Positions 11,909-22,304 of a stretch of DNA of 64,000 nt are shown here, piece after piece. The notes under the pieces are model-generated. The model saw only the letters and a list, made by a program, of their open reading frames with translations, was not told the origin of the DNA and did no database searches. The position numbers were made by a program, and so were the translations under genes. The first letter of the stretch is position 1. Every line of letters starts with the position of its first letter. Source of the stretch: Limonium bicolor (taxonomy: Eukaryota; Streptophyta; Magnoliopsida; Caryophyllales; Plumbaginaceae); contig CM041780.1 in NCBI GenBank assembly GCA_023374045.1, positions 93,963,005 to 94,027,004 on the forward strand. The letters run 5' to 3'.

Positions 11909-14900
11909 TCAAGGTTTAAAGTTAGGGAACCTCCTCAGTAAATCGTAGTAAAACTCCCAGGTTGATTCTTCTTCTGGTAAATCAGTCCATTTAATCAGTA
12001 CCTTGGTTGCTGCTTTACCCTGCCGATTAACCATCTTTCTTTCCAAAATTCTCTTTGGTTCATGCACCAGACTGTCTGAAACAGCAGCAGGCAACTGAGA
12101 TGAATAAGATGCAGTTCCCACATGCTGTTTGAGTTGAGAAACGTGAAATACGTTGTGAATGGTGGAAGAAGGTGGTAATTCCAACTTGTATGCACTTGGC
12201 CCACACCTGTCTATCACCTTATATGGCCCATAATACTTTGGAGCTAGCTTGTGATTTGATCTGCGCACTACTGAGTGCTGGCGATATGGTTGAAGTTTTA
12301 CAAACACAGAATCGCCAATGTCAAAAACTCGGTCAGATCGATGCTTGTTTGCTTGGTGTTCCATTCTATGCTGAGCCCGCAAGAGATGGAAGCGCAATAT
12401 CTGTATCATATTCTCTCGATTCTGCAAACAACGATCCACCACTGCTACCCTTGATTCACCGGGAAGATAGGGGAGATGCTGGGGTGGTAACTGACCGTAA
12501 ACCACTTCGTACAGAGTGAGATTAGTAGCAGTGTGAAAGGAAGTATTATACCAAAACTCAGCCAACGGTAAATACTTACTCCAAAGCTGTGGTCTATCAC
12601 TGCACATACAACGGAGGTAAGTTTCAAGACTTCTGTTTACCACCTCTGTCTGGCCGTCCGTTTGAGGGTGATACGCAGAAGAAAAGTTCAAATCAACTCC
12701 ATGTATAGACATCAGTTCCTTCCAAAAATCGCTCAAGAACACCGCATCCCGATCACTGGTAATAGACCGGGGAAACCCGTGCAACTTGAAGATATTATCG
12801 AGATATGCTTGTGCCACTGTTGCAGCTGTATACGGATGAGACAAAGCTAGGAAATGCGCAGCTTTACTTAATCTGTCTACTACAACCAGTATAACCGATT
12901 TTCCAAAAGATAAAGGCAAAGCATCGATGAAATCCATGGAAATATCTTGCCAAACCTCCTCTGGTATAGGTAGAGGCTGCAACAACCCAGGAGACGCCAC
13001 CGTTTCAGATTTGCACCTTTGGCAAACTTCACAAGCACGTATAAACTGTTGAATATCCCTAGTCATCCCTTTCCAGTAAAAGAGAGACTTAATACGCTGA
13101 TGAGTTGCATCTCGACCCGAGTGCCCCCCAAGTCCAGAACAGTGGAGCCAATCTAAAATGAACTTACGCAAAGAAGGAACTGCAGGAACCACTATTTTCC
13201 CTTTCCTCCTGAGAACTTCACGACTCCAAGTAAACAGCTTGTGACTGTTTTTATCTTGCTGCAACTGCTGTATCAGAATTTGCAACTGCACATCTGTAGA
13301 ATAAGCATCTTTAATTTGTTGCAAAAGATCAGTTTGTAAGACAGATAATGACATGGTAAGAATTTCCGATCCTTCGACACGTGAAAGAGCATCAGCTGCC
13401 AAGTTTTCTTTGCCAGCTCTATACTGGATTTCATAATCAAACTCCAATAATTTCGGTAACCACTGCTGTTGAACAGGAGTGTTCAATCGCTGTTCAAGTA
13501 GATACTTTAAGCTTCGCTGATCCGTGCGTATCACAAAGTGGCTATGAAGTAAGTAGTGTCGCCATTTTTGAACAGCGAAGACAACAGCCAATAACTCCTT
13601 TTCATAGATGGATAAATGCAGCTGTTTCCCATGTAAGTGTCTGCTGATGTAGTCCAAGGGGTGTCCGTCTTGCATCAGAACAGCCCAAATTCCGGTACCA
13701 CTAGCATCAGTCTCCACAACAAACTGCCTATCAAATCTGGGCAGAGCTAGGACTGGAGCTTTACAAAGTGCCTCCTTCAGTTGACCAAACGCCAACATAG
13801 CTTCTTCATTCCAGCAGAAAGAGTCTTTTTTTGTTAATGCGGTTAAAGGCCGTGCTATAGTGCCGAAATTCTTGACGAAACGTCTATAGTACCCAGCCAA
13901 TCCCAAAAAACCACGCAACTCCTTAAGATTTTTAGGTACAGGCCAATTCGCCACTGCCTCTACTTTCTTAGGATCGGTGGAAATTCCTTCTGCTGATATG
14001 AAATGTCCCAAATATTCAACACGTGCAGAAGCAAAATAACATTTGCTTTTCTTTGCGAATAACATATTCTCTCTCATTGTAACAAATACTTGCCGCAGAT
14101 GATACAGATGATCTTGAACAGACGTGTTGTATACTAATATATCATCAAAAAATATGAGGACGAATTTCCGCAGGTAAGGTCTGAAAACAGAATTCATCAG
14201 CCCTTGAAATGTGGCAGGTGCGTTAGTTAGCCCAAAGGGCATAACTAAATACTCGAAATGCCCAGAATGAGTCTTAAAAGCAGTTTTATGAATATCCGCT
14301 GTATACATACGCACCTGGTGGTAACCCGCTCGTAGGTCAATCTTTGAAAAGATACACGACCCACTCAATTCATCCATGAGATCACTGATTAAAGGAATTG
14401 GGAAACAGTCCTTAATAGTGATGTTGTTGAGTTTTCTGTAGTCCACACACATGCGCCAAGTACCGTCTTTCTTCTTTACCAAAACAACCGGTGAAGAATA
14501 TGGACTGGAACTATGCCAGATCGTTCCCTGCATCAGCATATCCTGCACCATTTTATCGATTTCATCTTTCTGTTGCACTGAGTATCTATAGGGCCGCAGA
14601 TTAACGGGATTCACTCCTGCTTGTAGAGGTATCTGGTGGTCATGCCCAGGTCTGGAAGGAGGCAGTGAAGACGGTTCCTCAAATATGTCATGAAATTCAC
14701 TTAACAAGTCCTCAATATCTGAATAAGAAGTCGACGGCTGTTGTGGCAAAATATCAGAAGAACTATCAAGATTCACTTGATTGACACAGATCATAGAAAG
14801 TTGCGCACCAGAAATAGCTAACTTGTGGAATTTGTTAGCCTTCATCTCCTTTAGTGAACCAGCCTTGACACCATTCAATATCATCCTCCTTCCCCGAACT

Positions 14901-14932
14901 TTGAAACTATGACCAAGTTCTTGAAGTCCCAT
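11909..14932 (-). CDS. Chromovirus pol: RT, RNase H, integrase, chromodomain (1007 codons open)
   Basis: A long intact frame encodes the replication enzymes of the element. RT spans about residues 100-310, with DGTWRMCVDYRKLN, the FGLTNAPATFQ block and the catalytic FFDDIL (D263/D264). RNase H runs from about 400 to 520 (VETDAS, RTDQRS, ENLAADALSR). The integrase has the zinc site H597-H604-C634-C637 and the catalytic triad D667, D727, E763 with the canonical 35-residue gap. A GPY/F block lies near 900-920. A chromodomain follows at about 958-1005 (VLIKWTDLPEEESTWE), which in chromoviruses directs integration toward particular chromatin. The frame begins downstream of the protease because of a frameshift near 14905; the true polyprotein started at gag. 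Confidence 0.93.
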   Translation of the reverse strand: MGLQELGHSFKVRGRRMILNGVKAGSLKEMKANKFHKLAISGAQLSMICVNQVNLDSSSDILPQQPSTSYSDIEDLLSEFHDIFEEPSSLPPSRPGHDHQIPLQAGVNPVNLRPYRYSVQQKDEIDKMVQDMLMQGTIWHSSSPYSSPVVLVKKKDGTWRMCVDYRKLNNITIKDCFPIPLISDLMDELSGSCIFSKIDLRAGYHQVRMYTADIHKTAFKTHSGHFEYLVMPFGLTNAPATFQGLMNSVFRPYLRKFVLIFFDDILVYNTSVQDHLYHLRQVFVTMRENMLFAKKSKCYFASARVEYLGHFISAEGISTDPKKVEAVANWPVPKNLKELRGFLGLAGYYRRFVKNFGTIARPLTALTKKDSFCWNEEAMLAFGQLKEALCKAPVLALPRFDRQFVVETDASGTGIWAVLMQDGHPLDYISRHLHGKQLHLSIYEKELLAVVFAVQKWRHYLLHSHFVIRTDQRSLKYLLEQRLNTPVQQQWLPKLLEFDYEIQYRAGKENLAADALSRVEGSEILTMSLSVLQTDLLQQIKDAYSTDVQLQILIQQLQQDKNSHKLFTWSREVLRRKGKIVVPAVPSLRKFILDWLHCSGLGGHSGRDATHQRIKSLFYWKGMTRDIQQFIRACEVCQRCKSETVASPGLLQPLPIPEEVWQDISMDFIDALPLSFGKSVILVVVDRLSKAAHFLALSHPYTAATVAQAYLDNIFKLHGFPRSITSDRDAVFLSDFWKELMSIHGVDLNFSSAYHPQTDGQTEVVNRSLETYLRCMCSDRPQLWSKYLPLAEFWYNTSFHTATNLTLYEVVYGQLPPQHLPYLPGESRVAVVDRCLQNRENMIQILRFHLLRAQHRMEHQANKHRSDRVFDIGDSVFVKLQPYRQHSVVRRSNHKLAPKYYGPYKVIDRCGPSAYKLELPPSSTIHNVFHVSQLKQHVGTASYSSQLPAAVSDSLVHEPKRILERKMVNRQGKAATKVLIKWTDLPEEESTWEFYYDLLRRFPNFKP

Positions 14933-15180
14933 TCAATAGCCCCCAGATCAACAAGCCACTGAACCCCGAGAACCATGTCACAGCAACCGAGGGGTATAAC
15001 AAGAAAATCAGCTTGGAACTCCACTCCTTGAAAGGTCCATTGAAATTTCTCCACTTTTCCCCCAACTGATAAAGTGGTACCATCAGCAACTGAAACCGTA
15101 ATACCAGTTACAGCTTGGATTTTGCATCCCAACTTCTCTGCTACAGCTCGATCGAGGAAGTTATGAGTACTTCCCGAATC
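14881..15180 (-). pseudogene. Protease segment of the chromovirus, frame-shifted on both sides
   Basis: Minus-strand reading gives FILIDSGSTHNFLD, the retropepsin active-site motif with Asp-Ser-Gly, then a typical aspartic-protease continuation (VADGTTLSVGG, FLVIPLGCCDMVLG). It lies one frame away from gag (which stops at 15183) and one frame away from the RT frame (which resumes near 14932). In related elements these domains form one uninterrupted polyprotein, so two small indels most likely disrupted it. A programmed gag-pro shift cannot be excluded for the first, but none is needed in this group. Confidence 0.8.
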
Positions 15181-15182
15181 AA

Positions 15183-16334
15183 TTAAAATGAACAGGGACG
15201 TTTAGAGTGGATCCCGTGAACTCGCATTGTACGAAAACCAGACATGCCCGCTAAAGCATTAACTGAAATCTGAAGTTCTTCTTCCACTTCTTGAACAAGC
15301 GGCGATTCCACCGACTCCGAATCCTCTTCTTCACATTCTGCAAGGTACAACTGGACTTTCTTGTGTTTCAAATGATGGCCAGGTGTGTACTTCTCGTCAC
15401 AGTAGTAACACAAACCTTTAGCCCGCCTCTCATTCATTTGCTCCGACGTCATAAATTTCCGAGGTGCTAGAGTTTCTTTCCCTTTGTTACTGTCAACCAG
15501 CGGCGGCGCTGTCGAACTAGGGCTAGGAAGCAGCCCCTTCGAATGCGTCCCTGAAAACATGCCCTTAGAAGAAGTCCAACTGCTAGGACCAGAATGTTTG
15601 GGATGAGCCCGTTCATAGAGGCGCCCTAGCAACAAACATTCCCGGACCGACTGCGGGCGAAACATACGGAGATGCATTTGAGTGTCGTTGCGAAGTCCCG
15701 CCAGATATGTACTGACCAGGTAATCTTCTGGAAGATTGACTCTCGTACGAATCAACTCAAATTTGTCGTGATAGTCGACGATCCCGTCGGTCTCCTGCAA
15801 CGCTTTGAGTTCTGCCATAGGATCGTCCAAGACTTCTCCAAACCTCTCCATCAATAATTCTTTGTACGCGGTCCAATTCGCCAAGAACTGCTGATTCGAT
15901 TCCGCTTGAGAGATCGACTGGTGCCAGGTGGCCGCCTGACCGTCAAAGTGAATCGACGCCAACCCCACCTTCAGATCTTCTGGCGTATGATCAATGGCAA
16001 AGAACTGCTCGATTTTACACAGCCATTCCTTGATCTTGTCGCCCCTGAAGCGCGGGAAATCAAACTTAGCCAAACGAGTTACCCCGGAGTAAGAAGATCG
16101 CCGATTCGAAGTCTCTGATGAACGCTCCGCTTCACTAGAGATGCGATCAGAAATTGCGGCCGTATGGATACGCAGAGCTTCGAAAAGATCTGCAATGCCT
16201 TTGTCCATTTTCTGATTTTGCGCATCGATCTTTTGGTTTTGCTCTGCGAGCATCGCCTGAATTTGCGGTTGTAAAGAAGTCTCCAACTCCTTCATTGCGT
16301 CGCGGATCAACTGAGCTGTTCTTGTTTCAGCCAT
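15183..16334 (-). CDS. Chromovirus gag
   Basis: The ATG at 16334 lies 17 bases after the primer-binding site and gives MAETRTAQLIRDAMKEL. This start is chosen because the longer open frame would begin inside the LTR. The order is an N-terminal coiled-coil-like region (Gln/Lys-rich, about residues 12-45), then the Retrotrans_gag region (FPRFRGDKIKEWLCKIEQFF ... ATWHQSI ... LMERFGE ... YLAGLRNDTQMHLR). A C-terminal zinc knuckle begins CYYCDEKYTPGH but then has HL where the family has a cysteine after the histidine, so the last metal ligand is missing. The frame ends at a stop just before the protease motif. About 384 codons. Confidence 0.85.
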   Translation of the reverse strand: MAETRTAQLIRDAMKELETSLQPQIQAMLAEQNQKIDAQNQKMDKGIADLFEALRIHTAAISDRISSEAERSSETSNRRSSYSGVTRLAKFDFPRFRGDKIKEWLCKIEQFFAIDHTPEDLKVGLASIHFDGQAATWHQSISQAESNQQFLANWTAYKELLMERFGEVLDDPMAELKALQETDGIVDYHDKFELIRTRVNLPEDYLVSTYLAGLRNDTQMHLRMFRPQSVRECLLLGRLYERAHPKHSGPSSWTSSKGMFSGTHSKGLLPSPSSTAPPLVDSNKGKETLAPRKFMTSEQMNERRAKGLCYYCDEKYTPGHHLKHKKVQLYLAECEEEDSESVESPLVQEVEEELQISVNALAGMSGFRTMRVHGIHSKRPCSF

Positions 16335-16350
16335 GGAGAGGATCGTTGAA

Positions 16351-16361
16351 CATCTGATACC
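16351..16361 (-). promoter_or_regulatory. Primer-binding site of the 5.2 kb chromovirus
   Basis: On the minus strand AAGGTATCAGATG follows the LTR end directly. It matches the initiator-tRNA-Met site (TGGTATCAGAGC) with mismatches at both ends. Confidence 0.7.
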
Positions 16362-16363
16362 TT

Positions 16364-16706
16364 TGTTACGATAATAGTAACAATGACAGATTAGACAGAC
16401 AGAACAACAACAAGAGAGGAATACCAGTGAGTTAGTGCTCTCAAGGAGCAGCAACACACACACTCACCTTGCAGATTCGCTGGAAGAAGAACGTGAACCA
16501 CGCAAGGCCAGAGAGAGTAACCGGGAGAGAATGGAGACAATGAAGAATTTGTATTATTCACGATAGTTTTCAATGTAACAGTGTAATGACTTATATAGTA
16601 ACAGAGGTAAAGAAACCAGCTGTCACACTAATCTCAATCTGCTACTAAACTAATCACAGAGCACGTGACAAACAACAAAATATTATTGGCTATTAAATCT
16701 GTAACA
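16364..16706 (-). repeat. 5' LTR of the 5.2 kb chromovirus
   Basis: It is 343 bp, the same length as 11538-11880, with about four A/G or C/T differences and no indel seen. It is followed by the target duplication GTGAA (16707-16711). Confidence 0.93.
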
Positions 16707-16711
16707 GTGAA

Positions 16712-17147
16712 TTGCCGTATAAGGTACTTGGGAGTACATGCGGATGGGTGTCAATACATTCCGATACTTAATTCTGGACTACTCTAATGTACGCTGGCTA
16801 CAGATAATAAAGATCTACCACGGCAGAAAACATTTCCCGGGTTCCCGCTTGTACTCATGGTTACCAAGCAATGATCATTCACATCACAAACTAATCTTCG
16901 CAATTGACGGCTGAATATAGACAAAGCGCTCCAACCAATCTCAGGCAACCAAAACAAAAAGGGCTCAAAGATTTCATACATTCCTCTTGAAACCATCCAT
17001 ACGGACTCAACACAAACATGAACCGTTGTTCCTCTTCCAGGTTGATTGATCTACGCAAGTCAAACCCAGAATTCAAGAACTCAATCCTACATTACTATGA
17101 AGGTACAATTTCCAACTAGGGAAGCACAAGCACAGGCTTGCCTAGGA
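16712..17147 (-). other. 3' flank / probable 3' UTR of the GPI-anchored protein gene
   Basis: About 435 bases separate the stop codon at 17148 from the chromovirus target site. No open frame or repeat is recognised. Its continuation across the insertion is 11469-11532, followed by the copia LTR. Together these pieces are the remaining gene-side DNA between two retrotransposon insertions. Where polyadenylation occurs cannot be read. Confidence 0.45.
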
Positions 17148-18672
17148 TCAAAACAACAAGAACAAAGAACCAACCAAGAACATCAAATACACCATCAAAC
17201 CAGGACAGCATACCACACCAACTCCACTGTCAGTCTCAAAACTCCCAGCTGAGGTGTTGGACGTCAACACAACCACAATCCAGTTATCTTCCGACCCAAT
17301 TCCAGCCCCGCGATACTTCGTATTATTGAGATAGCCATTATACTGGGACTTAGTGAAATTGGTGAGGACAAGGCTGGGGGTCAAATCAGGTACACAGGCG
17401 GGTAATATTGCCCCATCTCTTGTATTACTTATGTTGAGGTGGCAGTGAGCTAGGAGATCTGGGTAATTAGACAGTTGATCTTCTGTGCCTGGTACTGTGT
17501 TGGAGCCCGTCGTGTTGGTGCAGGGTTGGTCTTTGAACTGCTCTGCTATTTGTTCTGCTAGGCAAGCAGCATTGTCGTTTGAAACTAGGGTTGATAGGTT
17601 CAGTGATGCTCTGTAGGAGTTAATTCCCTTGAACAGATCATCTTCCTCTACAGAGAAACACAAGGTTCAACAAGCATTATGGCAGACTGACAAGAATTGA
17701 AAATGACCACACATGAATTATCCTACGAGGTGCAAGTCATGTGTTTTGAAATGAACAGAAATATCATTAAATTCGACATGCATCCACCAAGGAATTATCC
17801 TAAGGAATATGAGATCAGCGAGAATCTGTCAAGCATGAATCATCTGAAGCCGTGATCTTCTTCTTTTCATTTTTGAGCAGCTAACACCAGATTTACAAAA
17901 GCAGAGGAACAGACAGACAGTAGCCTATTGGTAGTTGAGTGAACTCTTGATACAATACTTAGCGACAAGCATTGCAACAAAAAAAAAAGTCAATTTGTAC
18001 TAACCATCACGTTGCAGGCAAAGAAAAGTTTTGACCTCTGACATACTAGCTTCTTAGATCGCAATCAAGCAAGTTTCCAAAACCTTAGAGCTACTAACAG
18101 ATGTGCATATATAGTGCCATACACAGAATCTCTTCATTTAGCTTTTCGCGAAAGCGTAATTTTGTACATTGTTGAGAGTGCTTGAGATCCAGAATATGGA
18201 ACCATATAGTACCATTTTGGGATTAATAGCGCCTTTGGTTAATGCATGGCGATGATAGCAACAGGATTTGAATTTCCTTCTACATCCAAAAAGTAACGAA
18301 TAAAGCAAAATGATTGTTCCCCGACATTTACAATAGTAACTAGCAAGAATACCCAAATTGAAGAGAAAGAGGATAAAAAAATAGCAAGCTTTACGGTTAA
18401 GGAATAGATTAAAGCTATGATCAGGATCCCAGCCAAAAACAAAAATTGAACTGCGGCGGGTAATAGGGTTTCCACAAGGATAACTGAGTTGTGCATTGAA
18501 GTGAACAAACATGTTTTTTGAGCGATAAATTTAACGGAGAAGCTACGAGAAAGACCAACAGCTTAAACAAGAGGAGCACCATACCATCAGCTTGGACAGA
18601 GCGATTAAGCTGAAAAACGGACTGAACTAGCAGAAGGAGTAGCAGTGAGCGCCTGAAGCAAATTGCCGCCAT
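17148..18672 (-). CDS. Host gene 1: GPI-anchored glycoprotein of the At3g06035/At5g19250 type, two exons
   Basis: Exon 1 is 18585-18672 and exon 2 is 17148-17647, joined across a 937 bp intron with GT (18584) and AG (17648) ends in phase 1. The 195-residue product has a signal peptide (MAAICFRRSLLLLLLVQSV), then ADEEDDLFKGINSYR formed exactly across the splice. The conserved family region follows (QPCTNTTGSNTVPG, SNYPDLLAHCHLN, RDGAILPACVP, LVLTNFTKSQYNGYLN, GIGSEDNWIVVVLT). A hydrophobic tail (LMVYLMFLVGSLFLLF) is typical of GPI attachment. Several N-x-S/T sites suggest glycosylation. The family is plant-specific, placed at the outer plasma membrane, and its biochemical role is not established. 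No break is seen. A retrotransposon lies about 440 bp downstream. Confidence 0.88.
17648..18584 (-). other. Intron of host gene 1 (937 bp)
   Basis: Donor GTATGG and acceptor TTTCTCTGTAG are read on the minus strand. The phase-1 join restores the conserved ADEED motif. The open frames inside (for example 18138-18512) are spurious; no transposable element is recognised. Confidence 0.85.
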
Positions 18673-18876
18673 TGTCGGTCAGGCCCAAGGATCTAGAGAT
18701 GGACAGAGGAAGAAGCAGAAAAAAAGGGAGACGTATTCAAGGTTTTTTGTATTGTCCGCCCCCGTGGAGTGACAGACAAGGGATACAAACGACGTCGTGC
18801 TGTTTACCTATCACCTTCACAAGTTCTGGCTCGTCTTATTTTTTGTTTTTCTTTATGACAATGGATCACTTTCATT

Positions 18877-18887
18877 CCGTATATAAC
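18877..18887 (-). promoter_or_regulatory. Possible TATA box of host gene 1
   Basis: The minus strand reads GTTATATACGG about 205 bp before the start codon, in otherwise mixed-composition DNA. The distance fits a plant core promoter with a 5' UTR of about 170 bases. It is a weak motif on its own. Confidence 0.35.
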
Positions 18888-18914
18888 TCCACGACAAACG
18901 AGTCGGGTTTGTAA

Positions 18915-19249
18915 GCCATATTTTAATTTTATGATGTACTTATAGATTTATAATCAATTTTATAAATATATAGTCGATTTAAAAAAACTAGTTTCACTAG
19001 TTATAAATATTTTGTTAAATAAATTGCGTCAAATTCTTTTTATTTAGATACTTTTCAAGAATAAAAAATTGTACTTTTACTTAAATGAAAAAAATACCAT
19101 ATAAAAAGGTTCATTTTCATGTCTATAAATGACCGTAGAAAAAAACTACTTTAACCTTTTCTCTCATAAAATTATATAAAAAAAACGGTAGCATCATCCT
19201 TTTACCTTCTTCCTTTTTCTTTATTACATGGCAGATGTTTAGTATCTGT
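18915..19249. other. AT-rich intergenic DNA
   Basis: About 335 bases upstream of host gene 1 with no gene, terminal repeats or tandem structure that I can recognise. Confidence 0.5.
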
Positions 19250-19776
19250 TAGGGCTGTCAATATTGACACGACCCTGAAATCAACCGACACGCTAAAATA
19301 TAGGTTTGAGTTGTAATTTTCAACTCGAAAATATTTTCGCATCAGGTTCAGGTTAGGTTGCTAAAAACCCGGGTCAGTTATGGGTTTGACCTGTCAACTC
19401 AATTTCAACCCGTAAGCCGAAAACATTTTTAATTAAAAAGGGAAAAATATATTATATTCTTATAGTAATGCGACATAACCCTAAATATGGTATTCATGTA
19501 ACCATTTATGTTTGATGGTTTTATATGCTTTGTTATGTTGTATTGTTGATTTTGTATATAATTTGTATTGATAGCTACAATATTTTTAATTTCAGGTTGA
19601 TTTCTGGTTGATTTTGGGTCAATTTTGGGTTGATTTCGGATCAATTTTGGGTTCAGGTTACTGCGTAAATTTCGGGTTCGTGTCAAACGGTTGGGTTTGG
19701 GTGGGGATATGTGACCCGGGTCCGTTTTAGGTTGACATATCATAACCCGACCCAAAACCCGAAAGTGACAACCCTA
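19250..19776. mobile_element. MITE-like element with TAGGGCTGTCA / TGACAACCCTA ends
   Basis: A 527 bp segment begins TAGGGCTGTCA and ends TGACAACCCTA, an 11 bp terminal inverted repeat with one mismatch. The inside is rich in short GGGTT/GGTTGATTT/AACCCG repeats (about 19595-19700), and there is no coding sequence. The TAGGG ends resemble non-autonomous hAT-type elements of plants (family knowledge). The flanks show no clear 8 bp duplication, so the class is tentative. Confidence 0.45.
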
Positions 19777-19779
19777 AAT

Positions 19780-20985
19780 TGGTTGCCCCTCCTTTCTCCC
19801 GCTACTTTGGGAACTGATAGTTAAGTCTCTTCAGTGTGTGAGCCCGGGTTTTCAAACCTTATCCTATGTTATTAGATGTTTAGGAGCTGGTCAGGTTCTA
19901 GGTCCACTTATAACCTAAGTTTAAGAATTATGTTATAAAACAAAATTCATTATAGCCTAAGGTTAACTCACCAGTATCTGTTACGAGTCGTCACTTAAGT
20001 TTTAGCCTAGTTAAACTTGGAATGGTAGAGTTCGGGTTCGGGGGCTTGGTAATATAACTTTTCCGGGTTCAAATTACTTTCACTACCCTTCGAAGCTATT
20101 TTTCCTCTACTTATGTCATTAAAGGCTTATTATAAAGTCTAATAAAGTTAAGTGTGCAAGCTTATGTATTTTTGTGTGTTTGACATTTTTTTGACATAAA
20201 TCAAAAGTGAAAACTAAATTAACCTAAATGAGGGTTGTGAAGGTTAAATTAGGCCATCGAGCGCTCATCAAGACCTTTAGCTCTACAAAAAGACCAAAAT
20301 GCCCTTGGCTCCTTAAAAGGACCAAAATATCCTTTAGAACACCACACAATGACCAAAATAACCCCCACCACAAAATACCCTCAAACACCACAAAATGACC
20401 CAAATACCCTTGAACACCACAAAAGACTAAAGTGTCCCTCAAACTTCAACCAACAATTCGGATACCCTTCAAGACAACCAAAAATTTATTTCAAGCTCTA
20501 AGACAACATCCATACCTCTCAGAAGCACTCAGAACCCTCTTATCCTTCATAAAACCCTCAAATTGATAGACTTCAAGTCGGGTTCAGCTACTGCCCTCAA
20601 GATTTACCCTGATCTTTCACTCTACATTCATTTAATACTCCCAATCCATCAACAACCCTCTTTAGCGCTTGCTTGGCAGAAATGCTTTCCACTTCAGCTC
20701 TCAATACTCTACTCTCATCCTATTTTTTATTCCTTTGGCTTATCAATTTGAATTTTCTAAAAAGGTTTTGAAAGAAGGAAATCCTAACAATTGGAGACTA
20801 AGGTTTCCTTGGGCACCATCTGAAGTCGTGGTCATTTCCACTTCCAAGGGGTGTAACCCAGTGCGAACCCAACATAGAATTTCTGACATGATCAAATAAG
20901 TCCTATCCATAGGCAATAATTCTTAGAGTTATTTAACTTGTACCATTTCTAGTTAATCTTAGGTCAAAATAGGTGGCGACTCTAG
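19780..20985 (+). mobile_element. Degraded Tat/Ogre-like LTR with primer-site remnant
   Basis: Two signatures typical of plant Tat/Ogre gypsy LTRs are present in order: GAGTCGTCACTTAAG near 19985-19999 with a following GGTTCGGGGGCTTGG block, and AGGTGGCGACTCTAG at about 20971-20985, which resembles the primer-site region of that lineage. No terminal TG/CA boundaries, second LTR or coding region can be recognised. The assignment rests on these motifs only. Confidence 0.4.
20290..20460. repeat. Imperfect tandem repeats (GACCAAAAT-CCC / AACACCACAAAATG units)
   Basis: Runs of related 25-35 base units (for example CACCACAAAATGACC..AAATACCC) are repeated with variation through this stretch. They keep an irregular frame open on the minus strand (20224-20442) that I do not consider a gene. 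Confidence 0.55.
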
Positions 20986-22295
20986 TCAATTTTCTCATAT
21001 AGGGCATAAGTCCGTGTGGGGCCCATTGAGAGTGGATGTAGTGCTCAATGGCATCTCCTTAAAGCTTTCTTGGCAAACGGACAACAAAGAAGGTATATGA
21101 GGGATGCTGATAAAAAGTTTCACCTTACGTAGAATGATAATTTATAGGATCTGGGCTTTTCAGTCAAAACCAAATTTAGCCCCCCCCCCCCCCCCCCCCA
21201 CCCCTCCCCCCCCCCACACCAAAAATCAACCTTCACGGAGCCCTTTTTCAATCTCCACACTCCAAATTTCACCCGACGAATCACTCTGTCAACCACTAAC
21301 TCTTCTCTTCCGAACACTAGATCATTCCTACTACACTAGATATTCCAGGCACCATAAAAGAACGTGGACCTCCAAATTTTATTTGACTTTCTTCTCAAGA
21401 ATACCGCCATCTAGTCATGGAAAACTTCCAAGGGAGAATCTTTAAAGATAAAAGTTATCTTCCACCACCACACAACAGGCAATAGCTTTGTCGAAAGGGA
21501 ATTAAATCTTATCCAAACAACACTTCTCTTGTCATCAACTTGCCAAAGATTAGAAACCACAACCTAATCTCCACTTTGGGTTTCACCGTTTTGCTCCACA
21601 GACAAATGTTTTGCCAACTATTTATTTATGCAGTAGTGAAGTTAATTAATAATCTCAATTGTGTAAATATTTATGTAATGAGATACTGAATAAGAGGGAT
21701 AGATCACCTCAAATGAACTTATACACTCTATTAACATTTCAACCACTACAGATGTATCAAGTCAGTCCAAGGTTATATGAGGAAAGCATTCGAAAAACCT
21801 TATAGATACTAGATACATTTTGATGCCTTACCATGAAGGGTAATACAAAATATAGACCATTTTAATAACAATAGTTTATTTTTTATTTAATACAATGTAT
21901 GATGTTTCAAACTAATTTCTGTTTGTTGTTAACATGCCTTAGATTATCATTATATTGCTTGTGACGTGTCTTGGGGATTGAAAGTAACCAGTGTTGTTTA
22001 ACACATTCGAAAAACATCGAAGTGCAAATGAAAATTCGAGAATGAGATCAAGTCGGATATTCAAGTGTAAGCTCTCTTTGTTCTAGTAGAGCTTTAGTGA
22101 AGTAATTTTGTTAATTTGTTTTTATAAAGGGTTTATCATCATTTCATAACTCATGTTCGAAGACAAATAATTCGTAAGCTTGAGTCGAAGTTGGTGAAGG
22201 TAAGTGTGTGGCCTTTATATTCTGTTTTGCGTGTTTAACATATTGTGTAATAAATTTTACAAATTTGATTTAGGCAAAATGTGTTTATTTACTCT
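20986..22295. other. Intergenic / unassigned repeat-derived DNA
   Basis: No gene is recognised. A cytosine homopolymer lies at 21181-21219. A short A+T-rich leader precedes the Ulp1 remnant. This stretch may be the inside of the Tat-like relic or of a DNA transposon, but nothing in it allows assignment. Confidence 0.4.
21181..21219. repeat. Poly-C tract
   Basis: About 39 bases are almost entirely C, broken only by ACCCCT and a terminal ACACC. It is low complexity, length-unstable and prone to assembly error. Confidence 0.9.
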
Positions 22296-22304
22296 CATAA
22301 AAAC

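Larger units (their letters stand above)
11538..16706 (-). mobile_element. Chromovirus-type Ty3/gypsy retrotransposon, near-complete (5.2 kb, Reina-like)
   Basis: Two 343 bp LTRs (11538-11880 and 16364-16706) start TGTTACGATA and end TCTGTAACA on the plus strand. They are flanked by identical GTGAA duplications (11533-11537 and 16707-16711). Between them, on the minus strand, are a primer-binding site, gag, protease, RT, RNase H, integrase and a C-terminal chromodomain. The two LTRs differ by about four transitions by eye, so insertion is fairly recent. Compact size, short LTRs and a chromodomain suggest the Reina group of chromoviruses (inference). Two frameshifts probably make it non-functional on its own. 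Confidence 0.92.

Noticed and set aside
18138..18672. Membrane-protein-like frames in several phases
   Set aside because: They lie in the intron and exon 1 of the GPI-anchored protein gene; only the spliced frame makes a family-like protein.
19250..19776. Telomere-like CCCTAA motifs
   Set aside because: Only single copies at the MITE-like ends; no tandem telomere repeat.
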